Of a stretch of DNA of 64,000 nt, positions 38,269-50,029 are shown piece by piece. Position 1 is the first letter of the stretch. The number at the start of each line of letters is the position of its first letter. The notes under the pieces are model-generated. The model had not been told where the DNA came from. It made no database searches and worked only from the letters and a program-made list of their open reading frames with translations. Source of the stretch: Ferrovum sp. PN-J185 (lineage in GTDB: Bacteria; Pseudomonadota; Gammaproteobacteria; Burkholderiales; Ferrovaceae); NCBI RefSeq assembly GCF_001581925.1, contig NZ_LQZA01000002.1, positions 62,001 through 126,000 on the forward strand. Direction: 5' to 3'. The position numbers and the translations under genes are program-made.

Positions 38269-40515
38269 TTACCTGTTATCTGTGTAAACATAATCCTTTA
38301 CGGTACCCGCTGGATCTGGTTTACCTGTACTAGGATTAATCGGCACATAGGCGACTCCTGGAGGAATATTCTCTTCTGCTTCAGGAATATGATTGAGTGC
38401 AACGGCCATGTAGTCGATCCAAATAGGTAGTGCTGCATGCGCCCCAGTCTCTCCTGAACCTAAGGTTACTGGTTTATCAAAACCCACCCATGCCACCGCC
38501 ACCAGAGATGGCTGAAAACCAGTGAACCATGCATCCACTAGATCATTGGTGGTCCCTGTTTTACCAGCAATGTCAGAGCGTCCTAATACTTGCGCTTTCA
38601 CTGCCGTACCTTGACGGATCACCTCTTTCAACATACTTCTCATGATAAAGGCATTGCGTTCATCAATCACCTGTTCTGCCCCCTCCCCTGCCACCTGTGG
38701 GATGGTCTGACTGATGATTTTGCCTTGAGCATCCACAATATGATCGATATAAAATGGTTTTACTCTAAAACCACCGTTAGCAAATACAGCGTAAGCCGTT
38801 GCCATTTGTATGGGAGTAGCAAGCCCTGAACCCAAAGCCATACTTAAATAAGGGGGGTGACGATCAGGATCAAAACCAAAGCGGGTAATATACTGATGAG
38901 CATAACTCGGTGTAATTGCCTGTAATAATCGAATGGCCACCATATTTTTTGATTTAGCTAAGGCTAAACGTAATGGCATGGGTCCCAGATACTCATTCTC
39001 ATAATTATGTGGCTGCCATGGTTGCCCACCATTTAAATTCGGATCATTAATAGATATTGGTAAATCATCCATGAGGGTTGCCGGCATGTAGCCTTTTTCT
39101 AAAGCCGCTGAATAAATAAAAGGCTTAAAACTTGACCCAGGTTGGCGATAGGCTTGTAGGGCATGATTGTATTTACTGTTATCAAAATCAAAACCACCTA
39201 TTAAGGCACGAATAGCTCCGGTATGACTATCCAACGATACCAATGCCGCCTCTACTTTAGGATACTGCGAAATAACCCACGTGCCGTTATCCTCTTGCTC
39301 AAGGCGAATAATTGAACCACGTTTAATGCGAATATTTGGTTTGGCTTTATCACCTAATGCTGCTTGGACAAATTTAAGTTGTTCACCGCGCAATATCATG
39401 ACACCGGCAGTTTTCACGTAGGCTCGCACCTCTTGTGCTGACGCATCGACTACCACCGCCGGATACAAGGCATTACTAATATCATAATCAGAGAGTGCAT
39501 CCTCAAGATCGGCATCCGTGACAGCATGATCAGGAAGGTCAACACTGTCTTCGGGTCCACGGTAGCCATGGCGATGATCATAAGCCATTACCCCACGACG
39601 TACAGCAGCATACGCTGCATTTTGGTTAGATTTATAGAGTGTAGTAATGACTTTATAACCAAGACCATATACTCTCTCACCATAGGCTTTCACCATATAT
39701 TGACGAACCATCTCAGCCACATAATCTGCTTTAACAGAATAAATGGAATGACTGTCAGCCACATGCCCAGGATGCTCCAGTGCATAATTGTATTCAGCCA
39801 CATTAATATAATTTAATTCGCGCATACGTCTTAATACATATTGTTGCCTTAAGGCGGCGCGTTTTGGGTTAATCATCGGGTTATAACGGGATGGCGCCTT
39901 AGGTAGTCCTGCCAGCATGGCCATCTCAGCAACGGTCAACTGATCAAGAGGCTTCCCATAATAAGTAAAAGCTGCTGCCCCAAAGCCATAGGCACGTTGG
40001 CCTAAATAAATTTGATTAATATAGAGCTCTAAAATTTGATCTTTAGATAAATTACTTTCAATTTTGTAGGCCAATAGAATTTCAGATACTTTACGGGTGA
40101 GCGTACGCTCATTACTTAAAAAGAAATTTCTAGCCACTTGCATGGTAATGGTACTGGCTCCTTCTTTGGCACTGCCAGAGAAAATATCAGCCATAAAAGC
40201 TCTTAACACACCTTGATAATCTACCGCTCCATGTTGATAAAAACGATCATCTTCTGCAGCTAAAATAGCTTGGCGCATTCTTAAAGGAACCGTACGCAAT
40301 TTCATGACGACGCGCTTTTCTTCACCAAATTCACCAATTAATTGATTGTCTGCAGTAAATACGCGTAAGGGAACCTTAGGTCGATAATCAGTCATGGCCT
40401 CAAGGGATGGCAGGCTTGGATAAATTAAAGCCATAGCAAGTACCACAAGAGCAGCGCCGGTGAGCCCTAATGCCACAAGAACGCCAAATGGCAAGAGCAA
40501 TCTTTTGAAGATCAT
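38269..40515 (-). CDS. mrcA: Penicillin-binding protein 1A
   Basis: A bifunctional peptidoglycan synthase of 748 residues. After a single N-terminal membrane helix (about 8-32), the GT51 transglycosylase domain shows 'ILAAEDDRFYQHGAVD' (catalytic Glu), 'GASTITMQVARNFFLS' and 'KILEL'-type motifs. The transpeptidase domain has 'PGSSFKPFIY' (SxxK nucleophile), 'SKN' and 'KTGTT'. It also carries the OB-like insert of PBP1A. It is divergent from aroK with a gap of only 61 bp. Confidence 0.96.
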   Translation of the reverse strand: MIFKRLLLPFGVLVALGLTGAALVVLAMALIYPSLPSLEAMTDYRPKVPLRVFTADNQLIGEFGEEKRVVMKLRTVPLRMRQAILAAEDDRFYQHGAVDYQGVLRAFMADIFSGSAKEGASTITMQVARNFFLSNERTLTRKVSEILLAYKIESNLSKDQILELYINQIYLGQRAYGFGAAAFTYYGKPLDQLTVAEMAMLAGLPKAPSRYNPMINPKRAALRQQYVLRRMRELNYINVAEYNYALEHPGHVADSHSIYSVKADYVAEMVRQYMVKAYGERVYGLGYKVITTLYKSNQNAAYAAVRRGVMAYDHRHGYRGPEDSVDLPDHAVTDADLEDALSDYDISNALYPAVVVDASAQEVRAYVKTAGVMILRGEQLKFVQAALGDKAKPNIRIKRGSIIRLEQEDNGTWVISQYPKVEAALVSLDSHTGAIRALIGGFDFDNSKYNHALQAYRQPGSSFKPFIYSAALEKGYMPATLMDDLPISINDPNLNGGQPWQPHNYENEYLGPMPLRLALAKSKNMVAIRLLQAITPSYAHQYITRFGFDPDRHPPYLSMALGSGLATPIQMATAYAVFANGGFRVKPFYIDHIVDAQGKIISQTIPQVAGEGAEQVIDERNAFIMRSMLKEVIRQGTAVKAQVLGRSDIAGKTGTTNDLVDAWFTGFQPSLVAVAWVGFDKPVTLGSGETGAHAALPIWIDYMAVALNHIPEAEENIPPGVAYVPINPSTGKPDPAGTVKDYVYTDNR

Positions 40516-40564
40516 AATTCATCATCTCGTAAACGGTTACTCGCCATTATATGCGGTGCACGGG

Positions 40565-40570
40565 TACAAT
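40565..40570 (+). promoter_or_regulatory. aroK -10 box placed for a leaderless mRNA
   Basis: TACAAT is followed by 6 bases and the aroK ATG at 40577. A weak -35 (TCGCCA, 40541-40546) lies 18 bp upstream. No ribosome-binding site is present. Confidence 0.4.
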
Positions 40571-40576
40571 AACAGT

Positions 40577-41122
40577 ATGAATACATTTCCAAATATTTTT
40601 TTAATTGGTTTGATGGGAGCAGGAAAAACAACCGTTGGTCGACAACTGGCTAAAAAACTGCACTTAGAATTTATTGATGCTGATCATGAATTAGAAGCTC
40701 GTACTGGGGTCTCCATTGCCACTATTTTTGAATTAGAGGGGGAGGCGGGTTTTCGTCTGCGCGAAGCGGAGCTCATCAAAGAACTGGTGGACAAGCCTGG
40801 TATCGTGCTAGCCACAGGAGGGGGTGCAGTATTAAATGCCGAGACTCGTCAACTACTTCATAATAAAGGCGTGACTCTATATTTACGAGCGCGCGTTGAG
40901 GATTTGTGGAAAAGAACCAAAAAAGATCGTCAGCGTCCCCTATTACAAAATACCGATCCTTTAAAAAAACTCCAACAGCTCTTTGGCGAACGTGATCCGT
41001 TATATCAAGAAACAGCTCATATTGAAGTGGATACTGTTAACCACAGTATTGATAAACTGATCACTTTTATTGAAACAACTATTACCAATTACTTAGCCCA
41101 TCATGAAAACACTCAGCGTTGA
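40577..41122 (+). CDS. aroK: Shikimate kinase
   Basis: AroK phosphorylates shikimate in aromatic amino-acid synthesis. The 181-residue protein has the P-loop '[16 protein letters not shown]', the shikimate-binding '[15 protein letters not shown]', 'REAE' and 'LATGGGAVL'. I chose the ATG at 40577 because the P-loop then sits at the usual distance; the open frame extends further back into the divergent mrcA gene. It overlaps aroB by 20 bp. In related genomes pilMNOPQ usually stand upstream; they are absent. Confidence 0.94.
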   Translation: MNTFPNIFLIGLMGAGKTTVGRQLAKKLHLEFIDADHELEARTGVSIATIFELEGEAGFRLREAELIKELVDKPGIVLATGGGAVLNAETRQLLHNKGVTLYLRARVEDLWKRTKKDRQRPLLQNTDPLKKLQQLFGERDPLYQETAHIEVDTVNHSIDKLITFIETTITNYLAHHENTQR

Positions 41123-42221
41123 TTTATTTGGTCGAGCCTATCCTATTCATATTGGCTCAGGGTTACTATCAAATAGTTCTCTGATTACCCCACACATCAC
41201 TGGCAAACAAGTGATGATTGTCACCAACGACACTGTGGCGCCTCTCTATCTTGCGACACTTCGCAATACGCTTAACGAGTCAGGTCTGACCGTAAAACAA
41301 GTGATTCTTCCTGATGGAGAAAGTTATAAGAACTTTGAGTCTTATCGCATAATATTAGACGCTCTTGTTGAAGCACGTTTTGAGCGACGTTCAACGTTGA
41401 TTGCTCTGGGCGGTGGAGTCATCGGTGATTTAACAGGATTTGCTGCTGCCACTTTTTTGCGTGGTATTAACTTTATTCAAATACCCACCACCTTACTTGC
41501 TCAAGTTGACTCTTCTGTGGGTGGCAAAACTGGCATTAATCACCCCTTAGGTAAAAATTTAATCGGTGCTTTTCACCAACCGAGGGCAGTATTGGCAGAC
41601 ACAGATACCCTATCTACATTACCAGACAGAGAATACCGCGCAGGACTCTCTGAAGTGATTAAATATGGTTTTATTCGTGACATTGAGTTTATTACTTGGC
41701 TAGAAGAGCACAGCACATTCCTTAACGAGCGAGACCAAGCAACGCTCACAGAAGCCATTTATCGCTCTTGCCATAATAAAGCGGTAATTGTGGCAGAGGA
41801 TGAATACGAAACAACAGGTCTCAGAGCGCTACTTAATTTTGGTCATACTTTCGGTCATGCGATTGAAACGGGAATGGGCTATGGGGCTTGGCTACACGGT
41901 GAAGCGGTGGCTGTGGGAATGTTAATTGCAAGTGAACTCTCACAACGTTTAGGCTTGATACCAAAAGACGATCTACAACGTATTATCAATTTATCGCGAG
42001 CATTACATTTACCTTACCAAGCGCCAGACCTTGGTGTTACTCGTTACTTAGACATCATGGCAGGAGATAAAAAAGTAGAAGCTGGAAAAATTCGTTATGT
42101 TCTTCTTGAAAAACTGGGTAAAGCAATGCTCTCGCAAGACGTTAATGAAAGTTTAATTAAAGAGGTATTATCACCAAACAGTGGACAGTTTATAGGCTCA
42201 GCCACTGAACAACCTATTTAG
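41103..42221 (+). CDS. aroB: 3-dehydroquinate synthase
   Basis: AroB cyclises DAHP to 3-dehydroquinate, using NAD and a divalent metal. The 372-residue protein shows '[11 protein letters not shown]', the NAD-binding '[17 protein letters not shown]' and the metal-ligand '[11 protein letters not shown]' with His and Glu. It overlaps aroK, so the two are coupled. The C-terminal ~10 residues after 'LSPNS' are non-conserved. Confidence 0.96.
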   Translation: MKTLSVDLFGRAYPIHIGSGLLSNSSLITPHITGKQVMIVTNDTVAPLYLATLRNTLNESGLTVKQVILPDGESYKNFESYRIILDALVEARFERRSTLIALGGGVIGDLTGFAAATFLRGINFIQIPTTLLAQVDSSVGGKTGINHPLGKNLIGAFHQPRAVLADTDTLSTLPDREYRAGLSEVIKYGFIRDIEFITWLEEHSTFLNERDQATLTEAIYRSCHNKAVIVAEDEYETTGLRALLNFGHTFGHAIETGMGYGAWLHGEAVAVGMLIASELSQRLGLIPKDDLQRIINLSRALHLPYQAPDLGVTRYLDIMAGDKKVEAGKIRYVLLEKLGKAMLSQDVNESLIKEVLSPNSGQFIGSATEQPI

Positions 42222-42495
42222 TTGAAAAGTACGACTTCATCATTAAATAATACAAAGTTTGTTTTGTTTAATCCAAATCCATTCATTACTCATTACCTCA
42301 GCTAAGGCAGCTGTGCTGCTTATAAAAATAAAATATTACCGCCTAAACATCATCATCAACTATTGATTGTTAAGGTAAGCTCAGAAGGGCGATCTTCTTG
42401 TACCGGTTTAGGTTGTCAGTTAGAGGAAATTATTTATGCGCCACAAAACTAAACCCTATTGTTCGTTGCTAACGGATATCTAGACTAGAAATGGG

Positions 42496-42524
42496 TTGCC
42501 CTAAAGCTGTTATGGCTGTATCAT
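42496..42524 (+). promoter_or_regulatory. Probable gltB promoter
   Basis: TTGCCC (42496-42501) and TATCAT (42519-42524) are 17 bp apart. Transcription would start near 42531, leaving a leader of about 143 bases with two hairpins. Confidence 0.5.
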
Positions 42525-42543
42525 CCTATGCCCGGTATAAAAA

Positions 42544-42593
42544 CTTAGTTAAATGCTAAGCTCCTGAAACTTTGTCCCGCAAGCTGGGACAAA
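42544..42593 (+). promoter_or_regulatory. Two hairpins in the gltB leader
   Basis: CTTAG-N7-CTAAG (42544-42560) is followed by the stronger TTTGTCCC-N7-GGGACAAA (42571-42593, perfect 8-bp arms). No long U-run follows directly (the next T-run is at 42613-42617), so it is a leader structure or operator rather than a clear terminator. Confidence 0.5.
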
Positions 42594-42673
42594 CAAGATG
42601 TCTGGGTAAAAATTTTTGCCTTTTTGGCCGTTTACAACAATTAGTACTTTATTGATTGGTAGAGGTTATTCGA

Positions 42674-45600
42674 GTGAACCATCCTTACATTCCATCTGAA
42701 CAAGGTCTCTATGATCCGGTTAACGAGCACGATGCTTGTGGTGTGGGTTTTGTTGCCCATATTAAAGGGGTCAAGAGTCACAGTATTGTTCAACAGGGCT
42801 TACAAATTCTTGAACATTTAACGCACCGCGGCGCAACAGGTGCAGACCCGTTAGCTGGGGATGGTGCAGGGATTCTCATTCAATTACCGGATGCTTTTTT
42901 ACGTAAAGTAACAACTCCATTAAATATTACCCTGCCTGAAGTGGGCCACTATGCCGTAGGCATGGTATTTCTCCCGCAAGATACAACAAAGCGCGAGCAG
43001 TGTGAAAATATCTTAGCTGAATGCTTGAAAGAAGCAGGGCAACGCGTACTTGGCTGGCGTAGCGTACCAACTGACAATAACGGTTTAGGCGAGAGCGTCA
43101 AAGTTGTTGAGCCTGTCATAAAACAAATTTTTATTGCACAGGGTGATAACTGCGCAGATCAAAATGCGTTTGAACGTAAATTGTTCGTTGCAAGAAAGCG
43201 CAGTGAACATAAAGTCATTGCCTTAGGCATAGATCGTAAAGAGTTTTATGTTCCCTCATTGTCATCACGTACCATGATTTATAAAGGGATGTTATTAGCT
43301 GACCAAGTAGGTACTTACTATCTTGATTTAAAAGACCCAGAAATGGTGTCTGCTTTAGCGCTAGTTCATCAACGGTTCTCAACCAATACCTTCCCAACCT
43401 GGGATTTAGCTCATCCATTCAGAATGATTGCGCACAATGGTGAGATCAATACCTTAAGAGGTAACGTCAACTGGATGGCTGCGCGCCGTGCAGCGATGGA
43501 GTCGGTGTTATTAGGAGAAGATCTTAAAAGTATCTGGCCTCTCATTGATGAGGGTCAATCTGACTCAGCGAGCTTTGACAATGCCCTCGAATTGTTAGTG
43601 GCAGGTGGTTACCCACTTACCCAAGCCATGACTTTATTGATTCCAGAAGCCTGGGCCGGTAACCCGTTAATGGATGAAGAGCGTCGTGCCTATTACGAAT
43701 ATCATGCAGCGCTGATGGAGCCATGGGATGGCCCTGCCGCTGTAGCCTTTACTGACGGTCGCCAAATTGGTGCCACCCTAGATCGTAATGGTCTACGTCC
43801 TGCCCGTTATTTGCAAACCAGTGATGATTTGGTGTTAATGGCATCAGAGATGGGGGTATTACCCATAGCGCAAGAAAAAATCATCAAAAAGTGGCGCCTT
43901 CAACCTGGCAAAATGCTTCTTATCGATATGGAGCAGGGTCGTATCATTAGTGATGCTGAGCTCAAAAAAGAGTTGGCTAGTGCCCACCCTTATCGTGAAT
44001 GGCTATTAAAAACCCAGACTCGTCTGGAAGAACTTCCTGCACCCAAGGAAGTAGTAACGGAAGACACCGCCACCTTACTTGATCGTCAGCAAGCCTTTGG
44101 CATGACGCAAGAGGAATTAAAGTTCTTGATGGTACCGATGGCCACCACCGGTCAAGAGGCTGTGGGGTCAATGGGTGATGACACACCTTTGGCTGTACTA
44201 TCAAATCGCCCCAAATCCTTATACCAGTACTTTAGACAATTATTTGCTCAGGTAACCAACCCACCAATTGATCCAATTCGTGAAGAATTAGTCATGTCAT
44301 TGGTGTCTTTTATTGGCCCTAGACCAAACTTATTAGGTCTGCATAGTAACGAGCCTCAACCAAGATTAGAGGTATCACAACCTATTTTATCTGTCGAGGA
44401 TATCAATAAGTTAAGACATATTGATCAGTACACCAACAATCAATTTAAGGCGCATGTTCTGTCCATTAACTTCCCTGTTGCCAATGGTACCAAAGGCATG
44501 GAAGGGGCCGTCAACCAATTGTGTATGGATGCCGAAGAGGCCGTTAAACAAGGGTTTAATGTATTAATCCTGTCTGATCGTGGAGTTGATAAAAACCATA
44601 TTGCTATTCCAGGTTTATTGGCAACCGCAGCGGTTCACCATCATTTGGTTAAACAAGGATTAAGAACCAATACTGGACTAGTGATCGAAACAGGATCAGC
44701 CCGTGAAGTTCATCATTTTGCCTTATTAGCCGGTTATGGCGCAGAAGCCATTCACCCCTATTTGGCATTTGAAACCATCAGTAATATGGGTGATTTATTA
44801 CCCCAAGATGTAGATGCTAAAGAAGCGCACAAGCGTTTCATTAAAGCTGTGTCAAAAGGCTTATTAAAAGTGACTTCAAAAATGGGTATTTCCACCTATC
44901 AATCTTATATGGGTGCGCAAATTTTTGAAGCAGTTGGATTAAATAGTGGTTTTGTGGAACGTTATTTCTCTGGTACGGCTACTAAAATTCAAGGTATTGG
45001 CCTAGAGGAAGTGGCTGAGGAAGTATTTAAACTACATCAGCAAGCTTATTCCAATTCACCTTTATATGCTAACGCCCTTGATACCGGCGGTGAGTATGCT
45101 TATCGCATCCGTGGTGAAGCTCATATGTGGACACCGGAGAGTATTTCCAAACTACAACTTGCAACTAAAACTGGTAGTTACAATACTTATCGTGAGTATG
45201 CCAAAGCCATCAATGATCAATCTGAGAAATTGATGACACTGCGTGGACTCTTTGAAATCAAATCCACAGCACAACCGATCCCTCTCTCTGAAGTGGAGAG
45301 TGCGCAATCCATCGTTAAGCGTTTTGCAACGGGTGCTATGTCGTTAGGTTCCATTTCTCATGAAGCACACAGCACACTGGCTATTGCCATGAACCGTATT
45401 GGTGGAAAATCTAACACCGGTGAAGGTGGTGAAGATCCTGTGCGCTTTAAGCCTATGGCTAATGGTGATTCAATGCGTTCAGCCATTAAACAAGTGGCTT
45501 CAGGTCGTTTTGGTGTGACTGCAGAGTACTTGGTTAATGCAGATGATATTCAAATTAAAATGGCTCAAGGTGCTAAACCGGGTGAAGGCGGTCAATTACC

Positions 45601-47299
45601 AGGACACAAAGTCAGTAAATACATTGGTAAACTGCGCCATTCGGTGCCTGGTGTTGGACTGATTTCTCCTCCACCACACCATGATATTTACTCCATTGAG
45701 GATTTGGCTCAATTAATTCACGACTTAAAGAACGTTAATCCGCAAGCTCGGATCAGTGTAAAACTGGTCTCCGAAGTGGGTGTAGGAACTGTGGCCGCTG
45801 GTGTATCAAAAGCCCACGCAGATCACGTGACCATTTCAGGTCATGATGGTGGGACTGGTGCATCGCCCTTGTCTTCAATTAAATATGCAGGCTCTCCTTG
45901 GGAGTTAGGTCTTGCTGAAACACAACAAACGCTGGTACTTAACAAATTACGCGGACGTATTTGTGTGCAGGCAGACGGCCAAATGAAAACAGGTCGTGAT
46001 GTGGTGGTCGCAGCACTGTTGGGCGCTGACGAATTTGGTTTTGCTACCGCACCTCTCGTGGTAGAGGGTTGTATCATGATGAGAAAATGTCATTTGAATA
46101 CCTGCCCAGTCGGTGTGGCAACACAGGATCCTGAATTAATTAAGAAATTTACAGGTCAACCTGAGCATGTGATTAATTACTTCTTCTTTGTCGCCGAAGA
46201 AGTACGTGAATACATGGCCCAAATGGGATTCAAAACTTTCAATGAAATGGTAGGGCGTGTTGATATGCTCGACATGAAAAAAGGCATTGAACATTGGAAA
46301 GCCAAAGGACTCGATTTCTCAAGAATCTTCCATCAGCCTGATATGCCTAAAGAAGTGGCTCGTTCATGGAAAGAAAGACAAGATCATGGTCTTGAACAAG
46401 CACTTGACCATCAACTGATTGTTGAAGCACAACCAGCTCTTGAGCAACAACAACCCGTCACTATCAATACTGAAGTACGTAATTTAAATCGTACAGTGGG
46501 TGCTATGCTCTCAGGTGAAGTGGCTAAACGCTATGGTCATCAAGGTTTAGCTGATGATACTATTGTTGTCAAAGCGCATGGTACTGCAGGACAAAGTTTT
46601 GGTGCCTTCTTGGCCAAAGGGGTAACCTTTGAGCTGGTTGGTGAGGCCAATGACTATGTCGGTAAAGGACTATGTGGTGGTCGTATTGTGATTTATCCTG
46701 ATCCTGTTTGTCCGATTAAACCCGAAGAAAATATTATTGTCGGTAACACCGTACTCTATGGTGCCATTTCTGGAGAATGTTACTTCCGCGGTGTGGCGGG
46801 AGAGCGTTTTGCTGTGAGAAATTCTGGTGCTACCGCTGTGGTTGAGGGAGTGGGCGATCATGGTTGCGAATACATGACAGGTGGTACTGTGGTGGTGTTA
46901 GGTGAGGCAGGTCGCAACTTCGCAGCCGGTATGAGCGGAGGGGTGGCCTACGTTCTCGATGAGGCAGGAGATTTTGAGAAACGCTGTAATCTCGCCATGG
47001 TTGAACTGGAGCCTATTCCTGAAGAAGACAATGCTTTGGAAGAAAGCCGTGGGAACTTAGATAGCCATGGTCGCGTAAAAGTTAACCATCTTGGTAAATC
47101 TGATAGCGAGTTACTGAAGAGTCTTATTGAAAAACATGCTCACTATACTAACAGTGAACGTGCCAAGACAATTCTTGCTAACTGGAATCACTATTTGCCA
47201 CGTTTTGTTAAAGTTATGCCAATGGAATATCGTCGTGCATTAATTGAATTGGCACGTGAACAACATCAAGAAGATAATAAGGTGATACAACATGGGTAA
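42674..47299 (+). CDS. gltB: Glutamate synthase large subunit
   Basis: GltB, with GltD, makes two glutamates from glutamine and 2-oxoglutarate using NADPH. The 1541-residue protein has the N-terminal glutaminase domain with nucleophile Cys22 in '[11 protein letters not shown]' (exposed after propeptide removal), the central and FMN domains ('[16 protein letters not shown]'), the [3Fe-4S] cluster cysteines in '[15 protein letters not shown]', and the C-terminal beta-helix ('[21 protein letters not shown]' in parts). I chose GTG 42674 with AGAGG 8 bases upstream instead of TTG 42656. It overlaps gltD by 8 bp. Confidence 0.97.
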   Translation: MNHPYIPSEQGLYDPVNEHDACGVGFVAHIKGVKSHSIVQQGLQILEHLTHRGATGADPLAGDGAGILIQLPDAFLRKVTTPLNITLPEVGHYAVGMVFLPQDTTKREQCENILAECLKEAGQRVLGWRSVPTDNNGLGESVKVVEPVIKQIFIAQGDNCADQNAFERKLFVARKRSEHKVIALGIDRKEFYVPSLSSRTMIYKGMLLADQVGTYYLDLKDPEMVSALALVHQRFSTNTFPTWDLAHPFRMIAHNGEINTLRGNVNWMAARRAAMESVLLGEDLKSIWPLIDEGQSDSASFDNALELLVAGGYPLTQAMTLLIPEAWAGNPLMDEERRAYYEYHAALMEPWDGPAAVAFTDGRQIGATLDRNGLRPARYLQTSDDLVLMASEMGVLPIAQEKIIKKWRLQPGKMLLIDMEQGRIISDAELKKELASAHPYREWLLKTQTRLEELPAPKEVVTEDTATLLDRQQAFGMTQEELKFLMVPMATTGQEAVGSMGDDTPLAVLSNRPKSLYQYFRQLFAQVTNPPIDPIREELVMSLVSFIGPRPNLLGLHSNEPQPRLEVSQPILSVEDINKLRHIDQYTNNQFKAHVLSINFPVANGTKGMEGAVNQLCMDAEEAVKQGFNVLILSDRGVDKNHIAIPGLLATAAVHHHLVKQGLRTNTGLVIETGSAREVHHFALLAGYGAEAIHPYLAFETISNMGDLLPQDVDAKEAHKRFIKAVSKGLLKVTSKMGISTYQSYMGAQIFEAVGLNSGFVERYFSGTATKIQGIGLEEVAEEVFKLHQQAYSNSPLYANALDTGGEYAYRIRGEAHMWTPESISKLQLATKTGSYNTYREYAKAINDQSEKLMTLRGLFEIKSTAQPIPLSEVESAQSIVKRFATGAMSLGSISHEAHSTLAIAMNRIGGKSNTGEGGEDPVRFKPMANGDSMRSAIKQVASGRFGVTAEYLVNADDIQIKMAQGAKPGEGGQLPGHKVSKYIGKLRHSVPGVGLISPPPHHDIYSIEDLAQLIHDLKNVNPQARISVKLVSEVGVGTVAAGVSKAHADHVTISGHDGGTGASPLSSIKYAGSPWELGLAETQQTLVLNKLRGRICVQADGQMKTGRDVVVAALLGADEFGFATAPLVVEGCIMMRKCHLNTCPVGVATQDPELIKKFTGQPEHVINYFFFVAEEVREYMAQMGFKTFNEMVGRVDMLDMKKGIEHWKAKGLDFSRIFHQPDMPKEVARSWKERQDHGLEQALDHQLIVEAQPALEQQQPVTINTEVRNLNRTVGAMLSGEVAKRYGHQGLADDTIVVKAHGTAGQSFGAFLAKGVTFELVGEANDYVGKGLCGGRIVIYPDPVCPIKPEENIIVGNTVLYGAISGECYFRGVAGERFAVRNSGATAVVEGVGDHGCEYMTGGTVVVLGEAGRNFAAGMSGGVAYVLDEAGDFEKRCNLAMVELEPIPEEDNALEESRGNLDSHGRVKVNHLGKSDSELLKSLIEKHAHYTNSERAKTILANWNHYLPRFVKVMPMEYRRALIELAREQHQEDNKVIQHG

Positions 47300-48728
47300 G
47301 ATTACTGGCTTTATGGAGGTTGCAAGACAAGATCTCACCTCCCTTCCCCCTGAAGAGCGCGTTAAAACCTATTCAGAGTTTACTATTCCGCTTTCTCTTG
47401 AGTCTGTGAGTACACAGGGCTCACGTTGCATGGATTGCGGTATTCCTTTCTGTCAAACAGGTTGTCCTGTTAACAATATTATTCCAGATTGGAATGATTT
47501 GGTTTATAAAGGGCAATGGCAAAGTGCACTGGAAACGCTGCACTCAACCAATAACTTTCCTGAATTCACCGGCCGTATTTGTCCTGCCCCCTGTGAGGCT
47601 GCCTGTGTATTAAATATCAATAGTGATGCTGTAACCATTAAAAATATTGAACACACTATTATTGATCATGGTTGGGAACAAGGCTGGGTTAAACCACAAA
47701 TTGCCGCACAAAAAACTGGTAAAAAAGTGGCCGTTGTAGGCTCAGGTCCTTCAGGACTTGCTGCGGCTCAACAGCTTGCGCGCGCTGGGCATGAGGTGAC
47801 TGTATTTGAAAAGAATGACCGTATCGGTGGTTTACTTCGCTATGGTATCCCTGATTTTAAAATGGAAAAACATCTCATTGATCGCCGTATGGAACAAATG
47901 AGAGCAGAAGGAGTAAGCTTTAAAACCAACGTTCATGTTGGTGTTAACTTAAGCACTGATGAATTGTTAAAGGATTTTGATGCTGTGCTACTTACCGGTG
48001 GCTCTGAACATCCTCGAGATCTTCCTGTACCGGGACGTGACTTGGAGGGTGTTCACTTTGCCATGTCTTTTTTACCACAGCAAAACAAACGCAATGCCGG
48101 TGATAGCGTTAACAACAATATCCTTGCCACAGGTAAACATGTGGTGGTGATCGGTGGTGGTGATACAGGTTCTGACTGTGTGGGTACATCCATTCGTCAA
48201 GGAGCTGCCTCAGTTACGCAATTTGAATTGATGCCACGACCACCTGAAAAAGAAAACAAACCACTGGTATGGCCTAACTATCCCATGAAAATGAGAACCT
48301 CCAGTTCACAAGAGGAAGGTTGTCAACGTGATTGGAGTGTGGCTACTAAAGCATTTCTAGGTAGTAATGGTAAAGTTGAAAAACTTCTCGCCGTGCGTCT
48401 TGATTGGCAAAAGAACGATCAAGGACAAATGGTCATGAAAGAAGTGCCTGGTTCAGAATTTGAGGTTAAAGCTGATCTGGTGTTACTTGCTATGGGTTAC
48501 CTGCACCCGGTGCACGAGGGGATGCTTAAAGATCTGAATATTGGTCTTGATAACCGTGGCAATATTGCTGCCAATACCGACAACTATAAAACCAGTTTGG
48601 ACAAGGTCTTTGCTGCGGGAGATATGCGTCGTGGACAATCTTTGGTAGTATGGGCTATCCGTGAGGGTCGTCAGGCAGCGCGCGCCATTGATGAATATCT
48701 AATGGGCTCATCGACTCTGCCACGCTAA
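47292..48728 (+). CDS. gltD: Glutamate synthase small subunit
   Basis: GltD is the FAD, Fe-S and NADPH-binding electron-input subunit of glutamate synthase. In the 478 residues, the N-terminal Cys clusters '[17 protein letters not shown]' and '[11 protein letters not shown]' bind two [4Fe-4S] centres, '[21 protein letters not shown]' (in parts) binds FAD and '[17 protein letters not shown]' NADPH. The coupling to gltB (8-bp overlap) supports co-assembly. hemE follows after 8 bp. Confidence 0.97.
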   Translation: MGKITGFMEVARQDLTSLPPEERVKTYSEFTIPLSLESVSTQGSRCMDCGIPFCQTGCPVNNIIPDWNDLVYKGQWQSALETLHSTNNFPEFTGRICPAPCEAACVLNINSDAVTIKNIEHTIIDHGWEQGWVKPQIAAQKTGKKVAVVGSGPSGLAAAQQLARAGHEVTVFEKNDRIGGLLRYGIPDFKMEKHLIDRRMEQMRAEGVSFKTNVHVGVNLSTDELLKDFDAVLLTGGSEHPRDLPVPGRDLEGVHFAMSFLPQQNKRNAGDSVNNNILATGKHVVVIGGGDTGSDCVGTSIRQGAASVTQFELMPRPPEKENKPLVWPNYPMKMRTSSSQEEGCQRDWSVATKAFLGSNGKVEKLLAVRLDWQKNDQGQMVMKEVPGSEFEVKADLVLLAMGYLHPVHEGMLKDLNIGLDNRGNIAANTDNYKTSLDKVFAAGDMRRGQSLVVWAIREGRQAARAIDEYLMGSSTLPR

Positions 48729-48736
48729 GGGACACC

Positions 48737-49801
48737 ATGCTACAAAATGATACTTTTTTAAGAGCTCTTCTGCGTCAACCGACGGATTACACGCCCTTAT
48801 GGATCATGCGTCAGGCTGGACGTTATTTGCCTGAATACAACGCCACACGAGCACGAGCAGGAAGCTTTCTTGATTTATGTAAGAACCCTGATCTTGCCAC
48901 TGAGGTGACCCTTCAGCCCTTAGCGCGCTTTCCCCTTGATGCGGCTATATTATTTTCAGATATCTTAACAATCCCTGATGCCATGGGATTGGGTTTATAT
49001 TTTGCTGAAGGTGAAGGACCAAAACTAGAAAGACCGCTACGTGATGAGTGGGAAATTAGAAACCTCAGCGCTCCTGATCCTGACACCCATTTAAATTATG
49101 TGATGAGTGCGGTAAGTCAAATTCGTCGCTCTCTAGCAGGAACTGTTCCTTTGATTGGTTTCTCCGGTAGCCCTTTTACCCTTGCCTGCTACATGGTGGA
49201 AGGCGGCGGCTCAGAAGACTTCCGGCATATTAAAGGTATGCTCTATCGTCGCCCTGATCTACTCCATCAAATTCTTGAAGTGACCACACAATCTGTGATC
49301 CTTTATTTGAATGCACAAATCGCAGCAGGCGCGCAAGCGGTAATGGTATTTGATACGTGGGGTGGTACACTTTCTACTCCTGCTTATGAAGAGTTTTCTT
49401 TACACTACCTTCGTCGTATTGCAGCGGAATTAACGAAACATGCCGATGGCCGACGCGTACCTAGTATTGTCTTCACCAAAGGTGGTGGATTATGGCTTGA
49501 GCGCATCGCTCAAGCAGGGTTTGATGCGGTGGGATTGGATTGGACGATTGAACTGTCTGAAGCCAAAAGACGCATTGGTGATCAAGTGGCACTACAAGGC
49601 AATATGGATCCTTCAGTATTGTTTGGCTCACCTCAAGCAATTGAAAATGAAGTGGATAGAATCCTCACCTCTTTTGGTGCAAGTCCTGGTCATGTGTTCA
49701 ATTTAGGGCATGGGATTTCTCGATTTACCCCTCCTGAACATGTGGCGATATTGGTTGATGCGGTTCATAACGTAAGTAGACGCCTACGTACAAACAATTA
49801 G
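48737..49801 (+). CDS. hemE: Uroporphyrinogen decarboxylase
   Basis: HemE removes four carboxyls from uroporphyrinogen III to form coproporphyrinogen III. The 354-residue TIM barrel begins with '[24 protein letters not shown]' (in parts), whose Arg residues bind substrate, and includes '[14 protein letters not shown]' with the catalytic Asp and '[13 protein letters not shown]'. It has the ribosome-binding site AAGGGA. It is the last gene of gltB-gltD-hemE. The following 228-bp gap contains DnaA boxes. Confidence 0.97.
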   Translation: MLQNDTFLRALLRQPTDYTPLWIMRQAGRYLPEYNATRARAGSFLDLCKNPDLATEVTLQPLARFPLDAAILFSDILTIPDAMGLGLYFAEGEGPKLERPLRDEWEIRNLSAPDPDTHLNYVMSAVSQIRRSLAGTVPLIGFSGSPFTLACYMVEGGGSEDFRHIKGMLYRRPDLLHQILEVTTQSVILYLNAQIAAGAQAVMVFDTWGGTLSTPAYEEFSLHYLRRIAAELTKHADGRRVPSIVFTKGGGLWLERIAQAGFDAVGLDWTIELSEAKRRIGDQVALQGNMDPSVLFGSPQAIENEVDRILTSFGASPGHVFNLGHGISRFTPPEHVAILVDAVHNVSRRLRTNN

Positions 49802-49823
49802 GAATTTAACTTTTTTGTTTGTG

Positions 49824-50006
49824 TTATGCACAATAAGATAGCAGTGTTAATATTTCTTTAAAAATCAAAAAGCTATCCAAGAAGAAAATATAACCAATTG
49901 ATTTTTAAAACTATTTTTTTATTTAAAAAAGCCTTGACGAATTAAAAAAGTACAAAACTTTAGATCTAGCAAGGCTTTTATTAAGATATTCACAAAGTTA
50001 TCCACA
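49824..50006 (+). promoter_or_regulatory. DnaA-box cluster in the hemE-priA gap
   Basis: Perfect DnaA boxes TTATGCACA (49824-49832) and TTATCCACA (49998-50006) match TTATNCACA. A one-mismatch box, ATATTCACA (49986-49994), starts 12 bp before the last one on the same strand. The DNA between 49833 and 49985 is extremely AT-rich, with runs of T and A. A role in DnaA control of priA, DnaA titration or replication initiation is inferred. Confidence 0.6.
49927..49979. terminator. Large inverted repeat before priA
   Basis: AAAAGCCTTG (49927-49936) and CAAGGCTTTT (49970-49979) are perfect 10-bp arms around a 33-base AT-rich loop. On the + strand TTTTATT follows, so it may terminate the hemE transcript; by symmetry it could also work on the other strand. 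Confidence 0.55.
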
Positions 50007-50029
50007 GGCAGCCAATATTCTCTTAAGCC

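Larger units (their letters stand above)
42222..42673 (+). other. aroB-gltB intergenic region, 452 bp
   Basis: No gene was recognised. The first 270 bp are AT-rich without clear structure. A promoter and two hairpins (listed separately) occupy 42496-42593. The rest leads to the gltB ribosome-binding site. The aroB-gltB interval of relatives often holds one more gene (SPOR protein or dgt); none remains here. Confidence 0.55.

Noticed and set aside
49802-50029. Calling the hemE-priA gap the chromosomal oriC
   Set aside because: Only three boxes, no strand switch of genes here, and parB-atp order places the usual origin beyond the right edge. Kept as a DnaA-box cluster only.
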